A DNA stretch of 64,000 nucleotides from Daphnia pulex (taxonomy: Eukaryota > Arthropoda > Branchiopoda > Diplostraca > Daphniidae), in NCBI RefSeq assembly GCF_021134715.1, contig NC_060026.1:13321001-13385000 (forward strand). Direction: 5' to 3'. Below, piece after piece: positions 38,448 through 52,649 of the stretch. The position numbers and the translations under genes are program-made. How positions within the stretch are numbered: the stretch's first letter is position 1; every line of letters starts with the position of its first letter. The notes beneath the pieces were generated by a model that was not told the DNA's origin, did no database searches, and was given only the letters and a program-made list of their open reading frames with translations.

Positions 38448-41400
38448 TCCCTACATGACAGAACAACAATAAACATTAGAGTAAACAACACTTTGCAATC
38501 AACGAGAGAGAGAGAGAGTAGTACAGAGGTGCCCTTCAAGTATCTAAACAAACCACTACTCTGCTTGATAGCATGGGAGCGAATGAAAACAATAAACTTG
38601 ATTCTCGCACAGCAATATAAGCAGAAGACCCCTCCCACACAAGACAGACAGTCACACACAGAGATGCAATGTCATGTATTGAGGATTACCACGAACGGCC
38701 GTGACGTGCGAATTTGTTTGCGACCTGGTAAGTTGCATTACTCGGAGCCGTTTCGTTTGACAGGAGTGGCATCAAGCCAAAAAAATATCGTCGAGACACT
38801 GAAGAAACCCTTGATCAGTCGAGAACTCGAATGTCACAACAAAACAAGAATATCAATCCGTCGAATCCTTTTTTGTCAAATCTCAGCGATTCCACTCGCA
38901 CACAGGAGTTCACCTTCCTCCCAACAACAGCGCAAAACACTAAGAATGAGAAATTGTATCCGAGTCGGCGCACTTGTTCCCCCTTGTCTAAAACGGGGAA
39001 TGTGTGTGTGTGTGTGTATATACAGCGGGGGAGAGAAACGCTGGGCTGTTAAAAACTACATCGGGGAAAAAAACCAAAGCACTGCAATCGGTCAATTAAA
39101 ATGTCCACCTGACGATTGTCAAAAAATGAGAATTGACTATTCTTCTTACCTCAATAGTCGTCGTGAGCTACCCATGCAAACTGAGGCTGAAAGATTCGAG
39201 AAACTTCAAACAAAGAGAGTTGGCGAAGACTCCATCTTGAGCCACAGTGCTCTGTGTGTAGTGTGCGGTGTGTGTCTGTTACTTTGGTCCCCCCCTCACA
39301 CACACACACTGGCGTTCGCAGCGCGCCTGGTGGGAGACTGAAGAAACTAGAATGATACTAAACAGTAACTCCCGTAGCGAAACAGAAAAAGCCAACATGC
39401 ACAACATAAATTCGTCCCGAGTCCCGACCGAGACACACTCAATTTTGTTTGTTGTTTCCCAGTGAAACGTGTCGTCATCGGCAACAGCCAAGCGGGTGGT
39501 GGTGGTGGTACGACGTGGTCCTTTTCATTTCGTTTTCAACTGAATTTCTCTCCGCGCCTTCCTCGCTCTATTTGGCGTCTGCACGAAAGAAAGTCAACCG
39601 CCAGAGCGTTTCGTCGCACAACTCTTTTTCTTTTACAAACGACACGACACACAAAATATGTTTCATAGAAACTATTACAGTGTGTGTGTCTGTATAGCTC
39701 TTTCAAAAAAGCAGACTATTATATTTTAGTCATTTCTTTTTTCGGTGGAGGGGGGAGATATAATATAATTCTCGGTGCTGCTGTTGTTGTTGTTGAGCTA
39801 CAGCGTTAGCCTTCGCAGAGAAATCGGTGTCACGGTCCTTTTATATTTTATTTTATTTTTCTGGCTGAAACTGGAAATCACACGTCCTGGGCGACTGCCG
39901 CTCTTATCGACTTCACATATTATATTGGCTTCATTCGACACAATCGGTCAAGATGAAATCGACAAAATGTGTCCGTTCTCTTTCCTGTCTTGATTTCCTT
40001 TGTCGGGATTAGACGCGTAATCCTTGCCGAGTTCTCTCCGTCTAGGGCTGACCGATGACTGACGAAATGATCCAGAACGTTGTGTGTACATATAAGAACC
40101 GTGCTGGCGCTGTGTTGACTCTCACTCTTGTGAGTTTCTCTCCCGTTTTTATCCTGTCGGACCTTTTCTTTTTCTAATTCTTCAAAAGTCTTCCAACACA
40201 TCCGCTCGCTAGCTCTCGACAGCGCAGAGGAGATAAAGACGTGCCGGGGGAAAATGTCGACTTGGAAAAGAAAAAAAAAACCCTGTAAAATACGCCGGAG
40301 CGAAGTACTATATTACGACCCACTGGAAATGAGGGGGAGTTTGCTGGGAACTTGAAAAAGAGACCCACGTTTCACTCTATAACCTTTGGAAAAAAATAAA
40401 GAACGGGCACGGATCACGCAACGCCCTTATTCCAGCTCTTGCTAGCTGCTCTCTTCTTTCATCAATTAGGGTGGAGGAAAAAGAAGGAGAGGTAAATATA
40501 TAATACCGGGGCTGGATAGAGAGACGAAAGAGAAACACATGAAAGTTATAGTCAAATACCTAACCGTTTTTTCCTTGCGGGCAAAAGTGGTTTTTTTTTC
40601 TTTTCTTTTAAAGTTGACGCTCATTTTTACGTAATGGCCATGTTTTTTTGTGTGTGCAGGCTCAGCTGGGGATGTGTACATAATTTCGAAACAAGAAGAC
40701 GAGAAAAAAGAAAAACCCCCACGAAAGATGCGGGAATTATCTCCCGTGAGCTAATAAGAAAAACCCAGCTGCGCCCAGCCGCTGGTACGTGTAACACCCC
40801 TGGAGCTGGGCTGATATGATTTCTTATATATTCAACGATAGGCGCCCATAGGGTCTGAGATATCAAACGTGTGAGTCTGTGTGTGTGGGGGGAGGGTACA
40901 ATTTATTCCCCTAGACACGCCAGACTGCATTTAATACTGACCCGTGAACCGGCTGGCCGGCGCGTTGAAGGCTATATCAAATCAAAAGAAGTTTCGCCTC
41001 TTTTCCTTCTTCTTCTTCATCGCCACAAAGTATATAGACACCTTGAGAGAGAGAGCTAGAAAATATAAAAGATAAGAATTGGATGGATATACTGTCCTCT
41101 GGGGATCCATTTGGCAAACGTCGTCTGCCGGTCGATGGGGGAATTGTTGTCATCAGCCCAAAAGCCCATCGATTATTCCGCCCCGATGGAATAGATCAGA
41201 CTAGGCAACTTAGACTAGGACGTGCATGTGTGTGTACATGATGTCTATGATGGCATTGAGAGGCTCCCAGGAGGGAGGCCGAAAAGTGGGTGGAATAGCA
41301 TTCAACGAACCCCTGGCAGCAGGATCGATATTTATAGCCGTTGATTCGTTCATCCACACGTATACACAGATACACAGCAGAGGGGTGTAGAGTATTACCA

Positions 41401-41527
41401 TTTTCACACATACAAAATGCATCCACACTCACAAAAGAATTATTATTTTTTCATTTTTTTAACTTTACGTATTTTATATTTACAGACATAACTTTGTGTG
41501 AAGGGCGTTGATTGACTGGCTCCGAAC
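38448..41527 (-). other. HIPK 5' leader/promoter region and spacer
   Basis: Upstream of the HIPK start, with simple repeats: GA at 38503-38518, GT at about 39001-39018, CA near 39297, and TTG/CTG stretches at 39778. Non-coding leader exons of HIPK probably lie here but cannot be fixed. The last part holds the 3' UTR of the LGR gene. No separate gene is evident. Confidence 0.4.
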
Positions 41528-44500
41528 CTACAGGGATTCGATGAAATGATTGGCGGGTTTGGCTCCACTTCTCCACAGTGACTTGGCTTTCGGTTGTTGC
41601 TGTTGTTGCAACACGATGGTTTCAGCTCGGATGTCCAACAGCACCAGGTCAGTGTGATGTCGACCTTCTTCTTCAGTTGCTACTGGACATTTTGCGTAGA
41701 AATTATTAATTATGTGAACAATTTTCCGGGTATGGAAAATGGGGCTCACCTGGAACGTGATTGCCTTGCGTCGACGATTGGTTGAAATCGTTGTGGCGGA
41801 AACTGGCGCTCGATCGAACTCCACGACCCATCGTTGTGAGTCCTATGCTGCTGGTGGCCGCGCTGGTCCAGTCAGGTCTCAGTAGGGCGAACCGGTGATA
41901 GAAATCACGAACGGCCGCACGAAACGTCGGTGTAGTAAACGTGTACTGGACATCGGGGAAAAAATAAAAATAAAATGAAATTACTGGGCTAATCGATGAC
42001 ACACAAGTCCGGTACCTCCCCCCACGCACAGGCTCTACAAAAAAGTTGGAAGACTCACCAAAAGAGGATTGATGGCCGAGTTGACGGGCAAGATGAAAAC
42101 GACCAGCCATGCGTAGAGATCGGCGGGAATGTAGACGTTGGCCAGGGCCATGATTTTCAAAAGGATGGTGGGCATCCAGCAGAGGCAGTCGGTGAAGACG
42201 ATGAAAAAGAAGCGGACGGCTATTTCGATTTCGTTGGGAGCCAGCGGCGTGGCCGTCCTCGTCCGCCTGATGCTGACAAACAGCGCCGTGTACACGCCCA
42301 CAATCACCAGAACGCTGCATGGACGAAACGCATAAAGATCCCCCCCCAGTATTTTTTTATTTCCTTCTTTTCGAGTCTAATCCATCAAGAGGGAGATAAT
42401 AAACGGGGCAAGATATTATGTTACCATGAGCCATTGATGCCGATATAGAGAAAGGCAGAGTACTGCCAGCCCAGCGCCGACGGTTCGTGAATGTGAAGCG
42501 GGAAGCAGAGGCCGTTGCTGCCGTGATGACGGCCCATTTCGCTCCAATAGAGCACTATAACGAAATAGCGAGAGAGAAAAAGAAATAACGAGGAGGTATA
42601 TAAGTTCGTTCAGAACGAAAATTTCCCTCCATTTTTTTATTTTATTTTAGTTTTGAAACATTTTTCACGTTTAACGGCCGAGTCGTTCGATGCAACGATC
42701 TAGGCCGTTAAACGAAACCCGCTTTTCTTTTAGACTGTATCGATCGATCGGCCGTCATAATTCTTTTTTGAAAAATAAAATAAAAGATGAACGAAGTAAA
42801 TTGAACCTGGAATGAGACTCAGAGCGAGTCCGACCGTCCAGATGAGGGCCGTGCTGATAAAAGCCGCACGGAAATTGAGGGTCCGCTCGCCAAACGGATG
42901 CGAGATGGACACAAAGCGCTCGACGGACATGAACGTCAGCAACAGAAGCGAAACCTATGCGAACCAAATTGAAAATTAGAGGATCGAAATTCGATCGATT
43001 GTGTGAAAAAGAAACGAAAAAATTTGCGTCGTTTTTGATCCAGGACCTCGGAAGTGGAGACGGCAAGGACGCGGATGACTGTGCACTGCCACGACATCAT
43101 CCAATGATGGGCGTGCTGATTGTACTGGCCGCGGAAGCTGATGTCACGCTCGCCCAAACAAAGCAGGTAGATCCCGATGCACATGTCGGCCGCTATAGGA
43201 AATTTAAATAATTAAACAGGGAACCAGCAGAAAGATTCTTATATTGGAAGACGCGTAAGTACCTGCCAGGTTTTTGACAAACATGGCCAATATTCGGTTC
43301 TCCGTCTTGGCCAGGTTCCGGCCGCCAAGGACGAGGGCGTTGCCGACGATGGTCAATACGCCGATGATCCAGAGAAAGGCCCGGTGGACGCCGTGGGAAA
43401 TCAGGTCCGAAAACGAGGACACTCCTGAATTGCAGCGGACCATTCCGGAATGATTTATTAACGCACGACGACGGAAATTTGACTACCGACTGTTACAAAC
43501 TGACCGTCGGAAAGCGGCTGACATTTCGAAGCGTGAGCGACGTACGAACAATAGCGAAAGTTCTTGAAATACCTTGAAGCGGGAAAATTGAATTCAAATT
43601 AATTTTGGTTATTATTTCATGAAAGAATCGTGCAGTGAAACGGGGAAATGTTATTACGCGAAATCAAGTAGAGTCGACGGGGCGAACATTTCTTCGCTGA
43701 TGTCGGGAATGTCAATATCTTGGAGTCTCCTGCGATAAGGCCGGATAACAAATTGGTTACTCAAAGGCAAATCATCCCGACATTTTTATGATGAGAATTT
43801 ATTACAGCGATCTGAGATTGGAGAGCGGAAGAAACAGGCCGGCTGGAACATGGTGAATGGGATTGAATCCCAAACGTCTGCGATAAAAAAATATTTAAAA
43901 AAAATGTTCAAGAATTTACTTTTTTCTCCCGTTCGTTCAATTTGTCTTTTTTTTCCTTCCCGCGGGATGAATTGTCGCCATCTAGCGGCCAATAATATAA
44001 CTCACAATTGCGTCAGGTTACGCTGGGACCGGAATAAATTTTCGGGCACGTATTCCAGCATGTTGTAGGATAGATCTCTATCGACACAACACACAGAAAT
44101 TTGCATAACCAACTTTATGGTGGCTGGACTTAAATAGCTCGGCAATATAATACTCACAGAAATTTTAATCGAGATAAAAGGACGAAGGCATCCTCGTGAA
44201 TTTCTCGAATGGAATTGTGTTTCAGATCCCTGGAAACAAGACAAACAAAATATTCAATTGACAGGCGAAAAAACTATAAAGTGACAGGAATAAAAAAAAT
44301 TGCAGATGACCCCGATGCATCATAATCATCGATCAACAGTACTGTGTACACCACTACCGTTTCGAAAAGAAATCGATGCGGGTGTCACTCGGGAATTTTG
44401 ATAGCGGACGGGCCCGCATATCCATCAAAGTCCGCTATAGAGCGGTTAGCGTCTAGATATTTTTATTTATACTACACTCTACCGAGTCAAAAAGCTATTA

Positions 44501-47447
44501 TTAAGTGGCACTTACAATAGAATCAGGTTGGTTAAAGAGGCCACCGTATTGTTCCGTATCATCTGAATTCGATTTTCGTTCAGAAAGCTGCCAAAAAAAA
44601 ACAGAAAGAATTATAGGTCAGCTTCGTCTCTGTCCGGCTGATGGCGATAACTTATCAAACTTGTAGCAGCAGTTATATGTGTACGTACAGATCCAAGAGC
44701 GAGTCCAAATGTGGGAAGACATTGTCCGATCCTAGATCCAAGTCGTTGTGAGACAAGTCCCTAAAGGAGCCAAAAGGAAAACAACAAATTGACAAGAAAA
44801 TGGCAAAAATAAAAACGACGAATGGCTTTTGATCATTCGTGACGGGAATGAATAAAACACTTTTCATTTTCATCATGTTTCAAACTGCCTTACAGCCAGC
44901 GTAACGATGTCAGAGGATGAAAGACTTTCATGTTCGTCGTGTTGCCCAACTGGTTGCGATACAAAAAGAGCCACTTCAAACGATCCAGTCCCTGAAAGGT
45001 GCTCGCAGAGAGGTCCGATAGTTTGTTGCCACCCAGCATTCTAAATCATGCAAATTTCATTTTTTTGATTTTTCTTTCTTAAACCGACTCTTTCTCTTTG
45101 TTATTTGACTCTTTATTGTCAGAGACAAATAATAATAAAAAAAATGTTGCAACAACATTTTTGCCATATACGAACTGTATAGTATAATAGAAATTATACA
45201 GCAGCAATAAACCCATAATAGTATACTCACAGTTTAGTCAAGTTACGTTGATGGCTCAGAGCGTCGTCCTCTATCACCTCCAGAAGGTTGTCTTCCAGTC
45301 GACTGTTCAAATGAAACGCAACAACAAGATGAAGATTAAAATTTATCCGTGTCTCCGGTGGGGACGTTTAGTAATCAAAATACACCAAATGCTCACATGA
45401 ATTCCAGGTCGTAGCCTTCAAGATCTTTGGCTGACAAGCGCTTGATGGAATTATTCATCAACACCCTGTTGTGGGAAGGAAAAAACGAAACATTAATAGT
45501 GAAACAATACGCCACACGTCATTACGAATGCAAAACAAAAGAAAACAGGGTCGTTATTATGCGTCGCTTCGGTTTAGTTGTTTTTTGCGCAACCGAATTT
45601 TAGTACCGAGTTTTCTTGTTTTGTATATACGCTGGATCATGTGTGAACGACATGAAAAATGGAAAAATCTATTTTGAGGAGGTGACGTACAGTCGAGAGA
45701 GACGGGCTTCCACTGTAGGCACCGACATCAAATCCAAATTGAGGCAGAAAAGCCACGTACGGTTTTGACATGTGCAACCTCTCGGGTAGGCCTTGGCAGC
45801 TGTCGTCCATAAAGAAATCATAAAAGAAGACAAATAATCAGCAGCTTTGATGGATATCAACCGACAACTCACAGCAATTGGCGAAGAACGGAGAGACGGT
45901 GGCTTGGACGGTGGTCGATTCCGGGGCCGGATTCTCCGACACAACGTTGACAAACGATTGGAGCTCTCCGTAATTGTCAGCTATTATCCGCATAGGAAAA
46001 GATAAAAAGAAGAAGAAAGGATTCCGATCAGCGATGCGTGAAGGGGACAGCTGGAAGTGGAAATTGTCGGCACGATAAAATAAAATAAAAAAAAGTTGTG
46101 ACGCGATACAGCAGCTGCACGGTGAGCGATTGATTGCCCCCATTCCGGCGCCAAAATGGCACGGATCTGTTTGACTGCACGACCCGCAGAGCTGATCAAT
46201 GGGGTAAAAAACCGAACACGAATAAAAAGAAGCTCACAGCATTTGAGGGGATCCTCGTCGCTGCCGTCGGGGCAATCGGGCCGGTTGTCGCAGAGCAAAC
46301 GACGGGGTAGACAAACTCCGATCTCGCTGTCATTACCGAGGCAACGGAACGTTCCCAATGGGCAGGATGAGCCTAGATTCCGACCGGAGAAGAAAAACAA
46401 AAATAAAAACAAAAAAAACGGAGGAAATGATCAAATGACAGAAAAAGGAGATGGATTTGTCATCCGCCAACATCAAACGGCCAAGTTATTTACTGACATA
46501 AGCCGAGCGCTAAAAGAGAATTGAGCACTGCAGTCAAGTGTTGATCCTATTGAGTGGAGGGGTCTGTGTGGATCAACACGATCCGCAGCCAACCCACAGA
46601 CCAAATAATTTTTCAAACTTGTTTGTTGTGACGACTGGTGGGTGGGCCCTCCGCAAATGGATTTATGAAGCTGCTTTTTTACGACCCTATTGGTCAGCGA
46701 CACAAAAGTCTCCCAGTTGAAATAAAAATAAAAACCTGACCTGACAAATGGCCGTCAAAATCTCATGTAGAAACCCAGGGGGTCCACTAGAAATTTCAGG
46801 GTCTGAAAACAAGTTAATACCAACTCTCTATGGTGCTCTAATTTGTATGCCAAATCTCCCAAGGAGGGAAAAGTTTATTTGGCCGACGGTGCCAAAAAAG
46901 TTGAGAACTGCTCCTCATCAAATGCAGAACGGAAATGGATCGATTCCAAGCGTGAAAATGGGTGGAAAAAACACGGAAAGACAAATCCTAGTTGGGAATA
47001 AAGTTGGAACTTGTTGACTACTCACAGTTGCAGTGCGCTGGATAGAAAATAAAAAAAAGGACTCAAATAACAGGCACCTGTTGATGCCGTTCTGGAGAGG
47101 AGAAAGAGAACAATAGGGACATGGAGAATTCTCCCGGCTGCCGCAGACGTCAACACACAAGACGGCCGACGCATAATAATTAACTCTACTCGAGAGAAAT
47201 TGGCCATTTCGCCATGGCAGAAGAAGGAGACTAATTATCAACAGACAGTCAAGAGTTTCTGGCCCCATTATTCAAAAAAAGCTTGAAATATCTCGACCGC
47301 GTTTAAAAAAAGGGGGCCATTTGAATATGGGAAAATGAAGAGCTAAAAAACTTTTGGGCACTTACTCTGGGAAAGGAGAATGATGACGATGCTGATGGTT
47401 AACAGTAGGCAAAAGGCGCACAGTCCGCCCAGCAGAGTGCAGCGCAT
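41528..47447 (-). CDS. Relaxin-receptor-like LGR: LDLa module, ten leucine-rich repeats and seven-helix GPCR domain
   Basis: Twenty-two coding exons, all in phase, give 808 residues: 47447-47366, 47037-47026, 46372-46238, 45980-45873, 45799-45691, 45465-45397, 45302-45231, 45040-44894, 44760-44689, 44587-44516, 44229-44158, 44077-44006, 43877-43806, 43729-43658, 43572-43505, 43424-43263, 43192-43047, 42954-42807, 42554-42425, 42314-42059, 41945-41750, 41682-41528. A hydrophobic signal sequence (1-27) precedes an LDLa module (33-76, CDNRPDCPDGSDE calcium motif). A cysteine cap, then ten leucine-rich repeats of 24 residues, mostly one per 72-nt exon, reach about 388. A YFKNFRYC hinge leads into the seven helices (about 412-695), with FRGQYNQHAHHWM in loop 1, ERF in place of DRY, and NPLLY. 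This is the type C LGR layout of RXFP1/2 and arthropod Lgr3/Lgr4, plasma-membrane receptors for relaxin/insulin-like peptides coupled to G proteins. Which arthropod orthologue it is, I cannot say. Confidence 0.93.
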
Positions 47448-50400
47448 TATGACGTCGTTTCCTTCTTCTTCTGACAAAAATAAAAACTGAAAAGAAAAAC
47501 CTTTTTGTAGAAAATAAAAATAAGGCCGTTAAGAAAAGATAAAATGGAATTGCTTTAAAAAAAAAGAAATAGAAGTTGATGAAAAATAAAAGAATGAAAT
47601 ATACTAGGCGGAAGCGTGAGTGTTGGTTGCGATGAGACTGCCGATTCACTTCTTGGCAGGAGAGGACTCCGATCGGCCAACTATAGCGGAAAACTTTCTC
47701 CGACTCTGCTCAAGCCGTTCTTTCTCACTGCGCTATAACACACACACACACAACATTTCAATTGACTCGCGCGGGAGCGGGGCGGACGGACGAGTCCAAA
47801 AAGGAAGGGGAGTTTGCGCGTCTCTCGCCGAGACTCTTTGCCATCCACGTCTAAGCGCCATCTGCCGATTCCTCCGTGCGGGATTACACACGTTGTACTA
47901 CTACCACAGCTACTTCCATCGCGGAACGGTGTGGTGGTGGTGGTAGTATACCATCCGTCGCGGTTATCTTCAACGGCAATCAACACGAAATGTTCAGCTT
48001 CTGGTGGGGAGGAGATTTTTTGTTTCTTTCAACCAGAAACGACGACAGCAACCGACCAACAACATACCAACGACCGTCTCTCACGTGACAAACGGCACCC
48101 GTTGTGCCATTCGTCCCTTTTTTCCTTTCCTTTCCTTTTGGCATATCATAAACGGCAATCCCCTTTTTTTTGTGTCTCTCGAAAAAAAGAGAGAAGAGGG
48201 GACGATTGATGATCAACGATAAACATTGCGCTCAAAAGGAAAACGATCGATGTTGTTGTTGTTGTTGTTGTGTGCTGGGCTGGCGACGTTCTGCATATCG
48301 CATTTTTTTTATTATGGACCCGGGCCTCGTCCTAGCCGACCGAATGCAAATCCACTGGGCATTTTCAGAACAGAACAAATTGCGAAAGCAGAGAAAGAGA
48401 AATACGGCGACCAGTAAATTCATTCCAATCTCAGAGTCTGCTGGTGAGATTACTAGACGCGATAGAACAATAAAATAGATAGAAAAATTGTGCTGTGTGT
48501 CATACCCACAAGAGGAGAGCCGGAAATTATTTAGAGCTGCGGAATTATGAAATTCGTTCTTCTTTAGGGGGACCGGTCGGTTGTCTTTGTTGTAGAGATG
48601 CAACTCCAGAGATGAAGAACAAGTTCCGGCTCGATGAATCCTCCGAGTAGTTTCTTGTTTGTTACGTCTGTTCTTGTCTGTTCATACACGCGAACGTAAC
48701 ACCACCATTTTTGAGCTTGTCTTATCGCTTAAGAGACATTCTCCGGTCGTTGAAAACCAAAACAAACCTGAAAAAAAAAAAAACAGATTGGAAAGGGAGA
48801 AAAAAGTTAAAATGGGGAGAAAGTTTTTTTCTTTTTTAAATAATTCGACGGTCGTTAAAGAAAATATATAAAAAAAAAGGAGATTACGTGCCGTAGAGAC
48901 ACGGTCAACACAACAATCCATCGGCGGCGGCAACACTGAAGGAAGACCCGAACCTCCTGGTCCTGGGTTGTGTGTCAAAAGACTTTTTGGGGCCATGCAT
49001 CTTCTACTACTACTACTACTACACCGAAGCGTGATTATTTCCGTCGGAGGGAGCTTTAGTTCCATACTTTCTCTCTCTAACGCTGTGCAAACGTGTCGGT
49101 CACAAGTATCAAGACACACAAGTTTACACAGCGGGAAGGAAAAAAAAAAGCTGTCGACTTTCTGGCGTATAGGGCAGGCACATGCGGGAGGATTGAAACG
49201 GGCGAGAAAAACCTGAAATGGAAAAAAGAGGCAAAAAAAACCCGTTAAAACTTGCCAAAGTTATTTCAATAGATGTGAGACTGTATACCTCCTCGTTGGA
49301 CTGACTCCCGATTTGGGTTTATTGCTTTGGCTGAACTTGGCTCTTGGCCGTCCCGAACACGCACAAGGCACACGCTATATCTAGTAGGACATCTATAGTT
49401 TCGTCATCCCCCGTTACTTTGCATGCAGCAATATTAAACCGATGATTGCCGAGCATTATTCCCTGTAGAATTTACAATTGGAGTAATTAAGTGATAACAA
49501 GCAACGAAATTTTATTGAGACGAATGATGGCGAATTTCTAGTGCCAGTCTCTTATCAAATTTGAAAGAGAAGAAATTTAAGAGTTCGACTAACTTGGGTA
49601 GGGCCTGTGTCTGACGTCAGCTTTCAGTGTAGTGAATAATTTCTACATGTCGATCGCACACTGGGGAGTAGATTGGCGTAGACGTTTTAATGATGACTTG
49701 ATTATATCTCGCCCTTGAGCTCTTAACGCAGTTACGAGCAAAGCAACGAAATCGATACAAACTAAGCTAGGGATTCGAGCGCTTAGATTTGCCACGAGAT
49801 AAACAGGAAATTGCAGAGTTGCTCGACGTCTCTTTAGTGATTCACTACCGCCGATCGACAGTTTACTATAGAAACTATTTCTCTGTCATTATATCGACGC
49901 TAAATACACCCAGCAATGCCCCTTTTCTAATGGAATCTGTTTGGGAGCTCTAAAAAACCCCATTCAGCGATAAGGGAATATAACTTTGCTGCTGCATCTC
50001 ATTAAGGAAGTATCTGTAGAATCAGTGGAATTCACTGTCCGACTCGCGTCAATAAAACGGACCATTTCCACACAAAATGGGGATCCGAAAATATCACAGA
50101 ATTTCAAGAACGGGAGAAAAAAACAAATGAAGATAGAATCTCGGCGCAATATGACGACCCAATTTAAAAGTCAAGATTAAAAAGACAAAAAAAGAGAAGG
50201 AAAATTGGTGAATGTCATCGCTACAAGAGCCCATACATCTCGATTGAACGGGTCGTCCAATTTTCCGAAGATATGCGCATCCAATTTTCTACGTCGATTG
50301 GCCCCGATAGCGAATAATGGGCCACACCCAAGTCTTCCTCTATGACTAGCAGGGATTCCTAAAGGGGATGATAAAAAGTGAATATAGTTTCAGATTCATC

Positions 50401-52649
50401 CGATGGCGCCGCGAGTATTATGTCGTAGGTGGCAATAAGAAAAGAAATCGTCAAGCTGTACGACTCATTCGTCATGACACAGAGAGGCGAAGGAAGACGC
50501 GAGGAATTCATCAGTGCTGACAAGTAAAATAGTCGTAATACCTCCACCAGGGATAGTGTCATCTTCAGCGAGGACTTGTCGTCAATTCGTCTGGCCGTCG
50601 TGATGAAAAGATGCCAGCACATAAACAATTCCTTGTATATCGCCGCAATAAACGAACGTGTTGACGCCTGTCAGCCGAAGAAAAACATCAACAACAAGCT
50701 GAAGGATTATTTGATCCTGCGTCAGATGCGATTTCCTTTCCTGCGCTGATAAAACGGGCCATTCTTTCACTTCGCCTGATGATCCAAAGGTCAGAGAGAT
50801 TCAATAATAATAAAAAAAAGAACCACTACCGGGAATAGATTTTGTATCTCGGCTATCAAACTAAATAAAGCTGCACATTTAAATACTAAGGTCTTGAACG
50901 TTTTTAAAGAAACGGGACAAAACTTTCGGAATCGAATTGAATTTCTTTTCGCTCCTCTATATACAAAAAAAAGGTCCTTCAAAAGCGCAAATCATGGAAG
51001 TGCATAGATTCCTATATATACGACATTGATTGCTCTTCTAGGAAACTTAAAGCTCAAATAGAATAAGGCAGACAATATTGTAGGGATTCTCGGATTGAAT
51101 AACGATTGTCACAGAAAATTTGGAAAGTACTTCAGGATCTCAATCGAATCAGCAAATGGAATCATGAAACTTACTTTCTTTTCCCTTTTTTTTGCAGAAA
51201 GGAATAGATGAATTCGATATACTGTCGACACAGAATCGATAAGTTTACCTACAAATATTGTCAAACTCATCTTCCTAGTGTTCCAATATCATACCCATTG
51301 AGTCATGTAGAAAAGTCAAGAGTTTCTCACATGAAATATCAATAACTTCAAATACCTTACTCCGGGAAGGATATCACTGGGTCCGCGTGGTAATAATAAT
51401 GCCTTTAGGACGAAATTCGGTTGATATCCAATATCCAAAAGAAAAGGGTTTTTGCACGACGTTTCGATTCACTGTGGAAAAAACAAGGAAGTAAGTCACC
51501 CTTGTTTGCAAACCAGCGCAAACATAATAAACTTTGCACAAACAAAAGGGGCCGGAGCATAAGGATTTCGATAGATTAAAACTTAAAAGGAATCGCTTAA
51601 TTTTGTACCAGTCGATGAATCTGGAAAATTGAATCATATGAATATAATTGTGGAATATCTGTGGCTTCAATTGATAAATTAAATAAAGTGATGAATGCAA
51701 CATCTAGGACAGGTTTCCAGATAAACTTGCATAAGTATTTCTATTGTAGTGCTCATGCACAAGTGAAAAGGTAATTAAGAAACCTAAACTGCATTTCACA
51801 CTGATTTTCTTCTTTCTTTAACTAATGACTATGTTACTTAGTTAAGTTTTTTTGAAGATTTTAAGGGCACATCAGTTAGAATGCAATAGAACATGGGGTA
51901 TTCATAACTTACACATTCCTAGCAAGACTTCTTGATGATCCTGATTTGTGGAAATAAAAACTGTTAAATGAAAAGAAATTGTTTTTAAATAAATCTGAAA
52001 AGAATAAAGTGATTTAGCATACCTGGGTTGTGCTTTTTATCCAGTTTTTTTTTTTAATATTAGGTCAGTGTAACTGAAATGTTTCTTGCTTTAAACGTGA
52101 CATTACTTCAAAGACATCAGCAGTGATCTGCTATTTCACGTCGTCAAATTTGCTTAAATAAACATGAGTCACGTATACACAATTAGAAAGAAGAGTGTTG
52201 ACTTAAAAATTAAAACTATGTGTACAGAGCAGTTGTTTAAGACGTTTAACATTTAACAAAACTGAATTGAAAAGAAATCTAAAACTAACTTCACACCGCT
52301 TCGAATTTCCTGTCAACTCAGAAATACATTTCGTCTGCAGGCTAAACGCGTAAACTTCAAAGACTTTCTATGTGCAAAGGATAGATGGGGTGGGATGAAC
52401 GACATGACATGTCACGTAAATAGTAAAAAAAAAAATAAATAAATAACAACTAATCGTTGTTGGTACGATGAAAATGAAAATAAAGTTGGAAGTTCAAGCA
52501 GAACTCAAGAGTGTATCACGATTCACGAGGGTGTACAGGGAAAATCAATAGCTGCTTGAGTAAGTTAATAGAAACGTAGGCTACAGCTACATTTGGTACT
52601 GTGAATGATCTTTTATTGCAACCATTCAAATCATTAACTTTTTTTTGCA
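47448..52649. other. LGR upstream region and gene-poor spacer
   Basis: The first kilobase probably contains the LGR promoter and leader exons, with CA, TGG and TTG simple repeats (47741, 47930, 48253). From 49 kb on I see no intact gene. Possible exon debris at 50180-50770 is listed separately. Confidence 0.4.
50180..50770 (-). pseudogene. Possible ionotropic-receptor-like exon remains
   Basis: Two neighbouring minus-strand stretches look like exons. One (50628-50389) reads through SYSLTISFLIATYDIILA. The next follows an acceptor (CCCCTTTAG, ending at 50359) and encodes ESLLVIEEDLG, then VENWMRIFGKLDDPFN and DVWALVAMTF. The second resembles the sequence ahead of the first membrane helix of arthropod ionotropic receptors, where a W or F-rich loop with PF precedes VW and a hydrophobic run. 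The frame is lost soon after 50180, and the typical channel region is absent. Gene remains or chance are both possible. Confidence 0.28.

Noticed and set aside
38503..39020. Regular short repeats that might suggest a CRISPR-like array
   Set aside because: These are GA and GT microsatellites with no spacers; the genome is eukaryotic.
51374..51703. Minus-strand frame ending FSFGYWISTEFRPKG
   Set aside because: A good acceptor precedes part of it, but no neighbouring exon continues it and there is no known motif.
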